This document shows positions 4,344 through 8,486 of a stretch of DNA of 8,486 nucleotides, in pieces. Source of the stretch: CALFUK01 sp964398295 (GTDB taxonomy: Bacteria > Bacteroidota > Bacteroidia > Chitinophagales > Saprospiraceae); contig CAYNMW010000173.1 of NCBI GenBank assembly GCA_964398295.1, positions 1 to 8,486 of the forward strand, written 5' to 3'. The position numbers and the translations under genes were made by a program. Positions within the stretch are counted from its first letter, which is position 1. Each line of letters starts with the position of its first letter. Below the pieces are notes generated by a model. It did not search any database, had not been told where the DNA came from, and saw nothing but the letters and a program-made list of their open reading frames with translations.

Positions 4344-6527
4344 TTATTGCTCTTCACAAGCAATTTTGATGTTAGCGTTTGGTGCCAGATACAAGTTAAC
4401 TAAAGCACTTGATGTCAAATCATAGCAGTTGGCATCGTTAAAAATATTTACACTATTAGGCAACAATAAATTGACCTTATCGCATAACTCAGGCACTCGA
4501 CCTAGACTCCAGTTAAGAGCAGTATTCCAATCATGATCATTGGCATTGCCAGTCCATTCATTGGTTGCTACATACGAACAAGAACAAAAGTCGCAGTTAG
4601 ACAGAACTTCGGATTCTGAGTTACAGCCTACATCGTTATTGCTCTGTATGTCGATATTGGTATGTGGGAGGGACAGGGTATTGCAGATAGCTAGTGCCGA
4701 ACAGTTTTGCAGTTTGGTATTTCCACTTATAGTAATTGAACTATCAATCTTTTCTAAGCAATTGAGCCCTTCAAGATTTGAGAGTTCCTTGGTATTGAAG
4801 ATAGTAAGATTGTCTAGATGCTTTAATTTTGTTAGGCCTGTTAATGTTTCGAGGCTATCACAGCCATTTATATGCATTTCGAATCCAATAGAATCCAGAG
4901 ACTCAAGACCTGTGAAATTTTTAACATTGTCATTGGTAAGGAAAAAGGTTAGCCCTATTTTTTTTAGGTTTGAAAGTCCAGTAAAATCTTCGAGTGATGG
5001 ACCATCGCCAGGCCAAAATGTTCTCCCAATGGATTCCAATTGTGACAATCCTTCGAAATTGACAAGTTTGAAAGCATTGAGGATATTAAAATTATCTCCA
5101 ATGACTTTAAGTTGACTCAGTCCTTCAAAATTTATCTGACTATCATTCCATTGTAAAAGAAATTGTCCATCGATGGTAATAAGATTATCTAAACCGATGA
5201 AATTGATCAGTTCATCGTTATTGGTAACCTCAAGATTACCTCTAATCTCTTGTATATTTTCAAGACCTTTAAAGTCAACAATTTCTGTACTAAAATTACT
5301 GAGAAGATTTCTTCCGATATAGTGTAGATTACGAAGTCCTAAATAATCCTGGATTTCAAAGTTGCCATCGATTTTCAAGTCCACACCTATGCTATCGATA
5401 TTATGTAATCCCTCTAGTGTAAGCAATCCATGATTATCTTCTATATGTAAAGTCCCTGATATACTAGTGAGGTTGTGTAGGCTATCAAAACGAATAATGT
5501 CAAATTGCCTGTCGCCCAAAATGTGGATATTGCCTTGTACTTTTTGGCAGTTGGGGTACATACTTTTAAAATTGTCAATGCTTGGTTGGTCATAAAAATA
5601 ATAGCCTTGAGGACAGTCGTTTGATATACCACAGTGCATTTGGATTTCATTGAGGGTTTCATAGCCTGGGCCATTATCTTCAATAAATACTTCTTCTGGA
5701 TTATTTGAGATAGATTGACATAATGAAGGGATATTGTAGTTAACGAGGTTAGGGTTGTTAGTGATATCCCATTCTCCACTAACATGATCTATATGTTGAA
5801 AAATTGAAAGATCCGTTAAGCCGTCATTGTTTCTTATTTGTAATTCGTTGATAGTGTCTATAAGAGGAATATGAACCTGGTTATTGATGAGGTCATTATT
5901 GCTTATGAGTAGGGAATTTAATGATGATAGTCCTGTAAATGCAACTGATGAAAGATCGTTATTGGAAGTTATGGACATCTTGCTGCCTACAGATGTGAGC
6001 TTGGGTAAGTCAATATTAACCAGGCTATGATTACCTCCTACAACAAAAAAATACTCCACCGTTGAAAGATTGTTTATGCCAGTGATTGAGGCTAAAAGAG
6101 GATTGTTTTGGGCACTAAAGGAATCACCAAGTTCAGTAATGTTATTAAGTCCTTCTACGTCTAGAAGAGCATCGTTAAACACGATAGTAATACCTCGAGC
6201 ACTTTGAATGTTTAGCCCTGATAATGTTTGTAAGAATTCGTTATTCCATATTTGCAATGTTCGAGCATATTTTATTCCACCAAGTGGTGAAAGGTCAGTA
6301 ATGTCTGACTTCAGGTTGGTGGCGTAACGAACATATCCGATTTGAAGTAGATTATTAATCGAGTCACATTGAGGATAGAGAATGGGGAAGCTATCGACTT
6401 GGCTTTGTGAAAATAATTCCACAGGCCCTGTAGGACACTGACTTCTCACAAGTGATGCTGTAAGCAAGATAATTATTAGCAAACTGCTTGCGGCTGAATA
6501 TTTGTGGATGGAGCTATTCATATTCAT
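4344..6527 (-). CDS. Secreted two-module leucine-rich/receptor-L-like repeat protein, C-terminus apparently truncated
   Basis: This 727-residue protein has a signal peptide: a polar start with Lys9, a hydrophobic core LLIIILLTASLV (16-27) and likely cleavage after Ser29. It lacks a lipobox. Two homologous modules follow, 31-299 and 305-645. Each opens CPxG (31-34, 305-308), has a YPxC (51-54, 324-327) and continues with roughly 24-residue repeats of the type NFEGLxxLxxIGxxFxIxxN. Each closes with a Cys-bounded segment (C270-C299; C615-C645 with GCNSESEVLSNC). A CSC (648-650) links to a WTGNANDHDWNTALNW segment (658-673), typical of a domain found near the end of large exported bacteroidete proteins. 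The protein stops at IACEEQ, with no type IX secretion C-terminal domain and no membrane anchor, so export beyond the periplasm or surface attachment is doubtful. A role in surface recognition or adhesion is inferred from the fold only. The ATG at 6525-6527 was chosen because it places the signal peptide at the N-terminus; a second ATG two codons later would serve equally. Confidence 0.85.
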   Translation of the reverse strand: MNMNSSIHKYSAASSLLIIILLTASLVRSQCPTGPVELFSQSQVDSFPILYPQCDSINNLLQIGYVRYATNLKSDITDLSPLGGIKYARTLQIWNNEFLQTLSGLNIQSARGITIVFNDALLDVEGLNNITELGDSFSAQNNPLLASITGINNLSTVEYFFVVGGNHSLVNIDLPKLTSVGSKMSITSNNDLSSVAFTGLSSLNSLLISNNDLINNQVHIPLIDTINELQIRNNDGLTDLSIFQHIDHVSGEWDITNNPNLVNYNIPSLCQSISNNPEEVFIEDNGPGYETLNEIQMHCGISNDCPQGYYFYDQPSIDNFKSMYPNCQKVQGNIHILGDRQFDIIRFDSLHNLTSISGTLHIEDNHGLLTLEGLHNIDSIGVDLKIDGNFEIQDYLGLRNLHYIGRNLLSNFSTEIVDFKGLENIQEIRGNLEVTNNDELINFIGLDNLITIDGQFLLQWNDSQINFEGLSQLKVIGDNFNILNAFKLVNFEGLSQLESIGRTFWPGDGPSLEDFTGLSNLKKIGLTFFLTNDNVKNFTGLESLDSIGFEMHINGCDSLETLTGLTKLKHLDNLTIFNTKELSNLEGLNCLEKIDSSITISGNTKLQNCSALAICNTLSLPHTNIDIQSNNDVGCNSESEVLSNCDFCSCSYVATNEWTGNANDHDWNTALNWSLGRVPELCDKVNLLLPNSVNIFNDANCYDLTSSALVNLYLAPNANIKIACEEQ
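4593..5615 (-). repeat. Repeat module 2 of the secreted protein
   Basis: This encodes residues 305-645, the longer copy of the CPxG...YPxC...C module. It holds about ten or more repeat turns; phrases such as FEGLSQLKVIG and FEGLSQLESIG recur within it at residues 467-477 and 491-501. It is homologous to the module encoded at 5631-6437, but the copies are strongly diverged, so the duplication is old. Cysteines 608, 615, 635 and 645 near its end probably cap the solenoid. Confidence 0.75.
5631..6437 (-). repeat. Repeat module 1 of the secreted protein
   Basis: This encodes residues 31-299, the shorter copy of the module. It starts CPTGPVELFSQSQVDSF, matching the CPQGYYFYDQPSIDNF start of module 2 in spacing and pattern. 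Its capping segment has YETLNEIQMHC where module 2 has CNSESEVLSNC, so one capping cysteine is replaced by Tyr289. Confidence 0.72.
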
Positions 6528-6816
6528 TTACAGTCAATTTCAGCTGGTTATGGCTACTCATTGAGTGTTTAAAGATATATCAATTTGCGATTATTTAAAT
6601 TGGATATCAGTTTTTTACCATTAAAAAAATCAATATCGTTATTTAGAACTATCTGCAATTTTTTAAAATAGGTTTTAAGAATATATCTCTTCCTTTTGTT
6701 ATAATTATAAAACCAAGTAGTCTGTGCGTAAAGGTTTTGTTACTCATTGGATCAATTGTTTCTTAAAACTAATGTCGTATTTCCCAAACGAAATAAAATG
6801 ACAAGATTATCATAGC
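6528..6816. other. AT-rich 289-bp intergenic gap with short palindromes
   Basis: I see no gene or RNA in this gap between the secreted-protein start and the reductase stop, both on the minus strand. It contains the perfect 12-bp palindrome TTATAATTATAA (6699-6710), the 11-bp palindrome ACTCATTGAGT (6556-6566) and a recurring 9-mer TACTCATTG (6555-6563 and 6741-6749). The gap must hold the promoter of the secreted-protein gene, but no convincing TAnnTTTG element is found; TATCTTTA about 60 bp before the ATG is the nearest match. No T-run-linked hairpin is seen for terminating the reductase gene. Confidence 0.45.
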
Positions 6817-8226
6817 TTATTTCAAATAGTCCCTAACCCCATAACTTGCTAAAACCCCTTCACCAGTAGCAGCAGCTACCTGAGCAATAGCACCTTCACG
6901 ACAATCACCAGCTGCAAAAACGCCATCTTGAGAAGTTTGGGCAAGTCCATTAGTTGTAATGAATCCTCTTTCGTTTAGATCTACAAAACGTTCAAAGGGT
7001 TTGGTATTCGGGATTAAGCCTATAAAAACAAATACGCCATCAGCTGTAATTATTTCTTGTTCTTTGGTCTCGTTGTCTTCTATTTTTAAGGCTTTAAATA
7101 TGCCATTGTCATCTGCTATGAATTCTAGAGATTTTTTATTCATGTAAGTTGACATATTCTCAATCTTCTCTAGTTTTTCTACATAGGTTTCAGATGCTGT
7201 AAATTCTGGTAAGATGTGAACAATCTTTACACTTTTACAAAAACCTGCAAGAAAGATTCCTTCTTCAAGTGCAGAATTACCACCACCAATGACAATGATA
7301 TCTCTGTCCCGATAAAACGCACCATCACATGTGGCACAAAAATGCACACCTGAACCAATCAATTCTGATTCTCCAGGTATACCTAATTGACGATAGGTAG
7401 ATCCTGTAGACAACACGACTGATTTACCTAGATAATGTGTGCTGGATGTTTTGATTTTAAACAATTCATTTTCCTTCTCAATAGATAACACATCTTCACC
7501 TGTCTTAATAGTAGCTCCATAAGTTCTCGCTTGCTCTTCCATTTTGTCCATTAAATTAGGACCAGAGATAGAAGTAAATCCTGGATAGTTTTCAATTTTT
7601 TCTGTCAAGAATGCATTTCCTCCAATCGTCTTCTTTTCTAAAATAAGTGTGCTAAATCGATCTCTTTGCGCATAAATAGAAGTTGTTAATCCTGCAGCAC
7701 CTCCCCCTATAATGATACTGTCAAATACTCTTTCTTCCTTAACTTCGTCAAGTTTGAGTGTCTGTCGTAATTCTTCATTTTCTGGTTCAACTAATACAAT
7801 ATCGTCATTGATTATGATTGTAGGAATTCTCCGCTTGCCATTATTCAATTTAGTAATGATTGGAATTGACCAAGCATTTTTATCTGTATCTATGAATTGA
7901 TAATTAATGTTATTATCATCCAAAAATGATTTTGATTTTCTACAGTCAGGACACCAATCAGCACCATACAATATAATATGGAACTCATCATTGATTCCTA
8001 AAGCTGATGCCAATTGTGCATTATTGGGATTGGTATAAGGTTTTCCATTAATGATAATTGTAGGTATGATGCGTTTTCCTTTATTTATCGATTCTACTCT
8101 TCGCGTTGCAGCTTCATCTAAATCAACATCGATAAATTCATAGTTTATATTATTCTCTTTTAAGAATGCCTTTGCTCTTCTGCAGTCTGGGCACCAGTCA
8201 GCGCCGTAGAATTGGATTTGGTTCAT
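6817..8226 (-). CDS. Tandem glutaredoxin-glutaredoxin-thioredoxin reductase fusion flavoprotein
   Basis: This is a 469-residue cytoplasmic thiol reductase in one chain. Residues 3-61 and 83-141 are two homologous glutaredoxin/NrdH-like domains, each with YGADWCPDCR (Cys12/15 and Cys92/95) and a KRxIPTIIIN strand near its end. From about 167 follows a full class I low-molecular-weight thioredoxin-reductase module. It has the FAD site GGGAAG (174-179), the redox-active CATC (297-300), the nucleotide site GGGNSA (314-319) and the second FAD motif GVFAAGDC (435-442). The expected route is reduced pyridine nucleotide to FAD to CATC to the CPDC centres and then an external disulfide or peroxidase. 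The NADPH signature HRRxxxR reads HILPEFT (337-343), with all three arginines gone, which suggests NADH or another donor. The layout recalls AhpF (two N-terminal thioredoxin folds plus reductase, NADH-linked), but in AhpF only one fold has a CxxC. The ATG at 8224-8226 lies directly before the first domain. No Shine-Dalgarno, ahpC or nrd gene is adjacent. Confidence 0.92.
   Translation of the reverse strand: MNQIQFYGADWCPDCRRAKAFLKENNINYEFIDVDLDEAATRRVESINKGKRIIPTIIINGKPYTNPNNAQLASALGINDEFHIILYGADWCPDCRKSKSFLDDNNINYQFIDTDKNAWSIPIITKLNNGKRRIPTIIINDDIVLVEPENEELRQTLKLDEVKEERVFDSIIIGGGAAGLTTSIYAQRDRFSTLILEKKTIGGNAFLTEKIENYPGFTSISGPNLMDKMEEQARTYGATIKTGEDVLSIEKENELFKIKTSSTHYLGKSVVLSTGSTYRQLGIPGESELIGSGVHFCATCDGAFYRDRDIIVIGGGNSALEEGIFLAGFCKSVKIVHILPEFTASETYVEKLEKIENMSTYMNKKSLEFIADDNGIFKALKIEDNETKEQEIITADGVFVFIGLIPNTKPFERFVDLNERGFITTNGLAQTSQDGVFAAGDCREGAIAQVAAATGEGVLASYGVRDYLK
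7804..7980 (-). repeat. Second glutaredoxin domain copy (internal duplication)
   Basis: This encodes residues 83-141. Aligned with the first copy it shares YGADWCPDCR, NNINYxFID, NGKRxIPTIIIN-type blocks with little length change, so about half or more of the positions are identical. It differs in the middle (KNAWSIPIITKL against LDEAATRRVESI). Both copies keep both cysteines, so neither looks like a dead structural copy. Confidence 0.85.
8044..8220 (-). repeat. First glutaredoxin domain copy (internal duplication)
   Basis: This encodes residues 3-61, the N-terminal CPDC domain. The nucleotide sequence around the active site is still recognisably similar to that of the second copy, compared at 7957-7977 and 8197-8217, indicating a tandem domain duplication within the gene rather than convergence. 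Confidence 0.85.
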
Positions 8227-8238
8227 TATATTTTATTA

Positions 8239-8373
8239 TTTAGTTTTTCCAGCTGAATTTCTTGTTGCACTATAATTCCAACCACTTGATACTAATTTTT
8301 CATTCGGATGTGTATTGCCATCTTCTACGTTCAGTATAAACGGCGTAACGACCGAATGGGAGTTATAAGCGTT
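8239..8373 (-). pseudogene. Open 45-codon segment, possible tail of a lost gene
   Basis: Between the VOC stop and the reductase start, a minus-strand frame is open from a TAA at 8374-8376 to a TAA at 8236-8238, ending 10 bp before the reductase ATG. Its second half reads NVEDGNTHPNEKLVSSGW, then NYSATRNSAGKTK, which has protein-like composition. No ATG is in frame. The first third overlaps the imperfect palindrome at 8333-8389. It could be the 3' end of a gene whose front was replaced by the palindrome-associated sequence, or simply chance. No family is recognised. Confidence 0.25.
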
Positions 8374-8389
8374 TTATACTTTGTTAGGC
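8333..8389. repeat. Bulged imperfect palindrome, attC-like
   Basis: AGTATAAACG (8333-8342) pairs with CGTTTTATACT (8370-8380) with one unpaired base. Inside, TAAC (8346-8349) pairs with GTTA (8362-8365) around a 12-nt loop. The right end reads GTTAGGC (8383-8389), which fits the integron attC R' consensus GTTRRRY. The inner GCGTAAC (8343-8349) misses the RYYYAAC partner consensus by one base and lies inside the stem rather than outside it. Bulged, arm-interrupted hairpins next to a small stand-alone gene tail are what gene-cassette junctions look like, but spacing and boxes do not fit a canonical attC. No integrase is in the window. Confidence 0.4.
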
Positions 8390-8420
8390 ACAGCTATTTC
8401 AATCCAACTCTTTTATATTT

Positions 8421-8486
8421 CTAAATATCATTCAGTAATTTATTAAACTCTACAATGAATCCATCTGGATCATAAAACTTGCTTAC
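8421..8486 (-). CDS. VOC/glyoxalase-bleomycin-resistance family protein (C-terminal 21 codons only)
   Basis: The frame entering at the window's right edge reads VSKFYDPDGFIVEFNKLL and ends NDI before a TAG (8421-8423). FxDPDGxxxEF is the hallmark last strand of vicinal-oxygen-chelate proteins, where the glutamate of the IVEF block is normally a metal ligand. Members include glyoxalase I, dioxygenases and fosfomycin- or bleomycin-resistance proteins, and the visible tail does not separate them. Most of the gene lies outside the window. It is on the same strand as the reductase and 194 bp upstream of it, with the attC-like palindrome between, so a shared operon is unlikely. Confidence 0.8.
   Translation of the reverse strand, partial: VSKFYDPDGFIVEFNKLLNDI

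Noticed and set aside
4540..5115. Long plus-strand open frame (191 codons) opposite the secreted repeat protein
   Set aside because: It is an antisense shadow of the repetitive gene; its sequence lacks any domain and the minus-strand frame carries a signal peptide and conserved modules.
5441..5785. 114-codon minus-strand frame inside the secreted-protein gene
   Set aside because: It is an out-of-frame shadow with low-complexity composition and no family pattern.
4593..6437. Regularly spaced repeats as a CRISPR array
   Set aside because: The repeats are diverged codon-level repeats within one open frame, not identical direct repeats with spacers; no cas genes are present.

Overview
The window looks like an accessory or intergenic-rich stretch of a Bacteroidota chromosome. 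This is inferred from four things: AT-rich codon use; the absence of Shine-Dalgarno-like sites before the starts; a secreted protein built of tandem bacteroidete-type leucine-rich/receptor-L-like modules; and a compact multi-hairpin intergenic repeat of a kind I associate with this phylum. A Saprospiria-like relative is possible but cannot be proven from this sequence.

Layout. Positions 1-188 hold a possible start of a leftward gene (45-47 and below) and a 33-codon remnant of a RES-domain toxin C-terminus (67-168, minus). A perfect 10-bp inverted repeat brackets the remnant almost exactly. Next is an intact E. coli-type recQ helicase (189-1988, minus). It diverges from a full-length SGLT/SLC5-type sodium:solute symporter (2306-3973, plus). 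The 317-bp divergent gap holds a possible recQ promoter and a roughly 120-bp nested multi-hairpin repeat (2069-2189).

Past the symporter lies a small possible membrane ORF (3975-4076). It is followed by about 270 bp of degraded sequence with a second copy of the symporter's 3' end (4260-4293 versus 3950-3982) and a frameshifted coding remnant on the minus strand (about 4090-4255). A 727-aa secreted repeat protein (4344-6527, minus) follows. It has a signal peptide, two homologous CPxG-type modules and the start of a WTG...DWxTAxNW domain, and it ends with no visible type IX secretion C-terminal domain.

After a 289-bp AT-rich gap comes the most notable gene (6817-8226, minus). It encodes a single polypeptide with two tandem glutaredoxin-like domains, each with a CPDC active site, fused to a complete thioredoxin-reductase module (FAD, CATC, pyridine nucleotide). 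Where the NADPH-binding HRRxxxR motif should be, it reads HILPEFT, so all three arginines are lost. The right end holds a gene-tail-like open segment, an attC-like imperfect palindrome (8333-8389) and the last 21 codons of a VOC/glyoxalase-like protein (8421-8486).

The genes do not form an obvious pathway. recQ (repair), the symporter (solute uptake), the secreted repeat protein and the thiol reductase look independent. The shared theme is gene turnover: at least two gene remnants, a partial duplication, hairpin repeats and possible cassette-like junctions between otherwise intact genes. I do not see a complete new multi-gene system. The tandem Grx-Grx-TrxR fusion is the best candidate for distinctive biochemistry.
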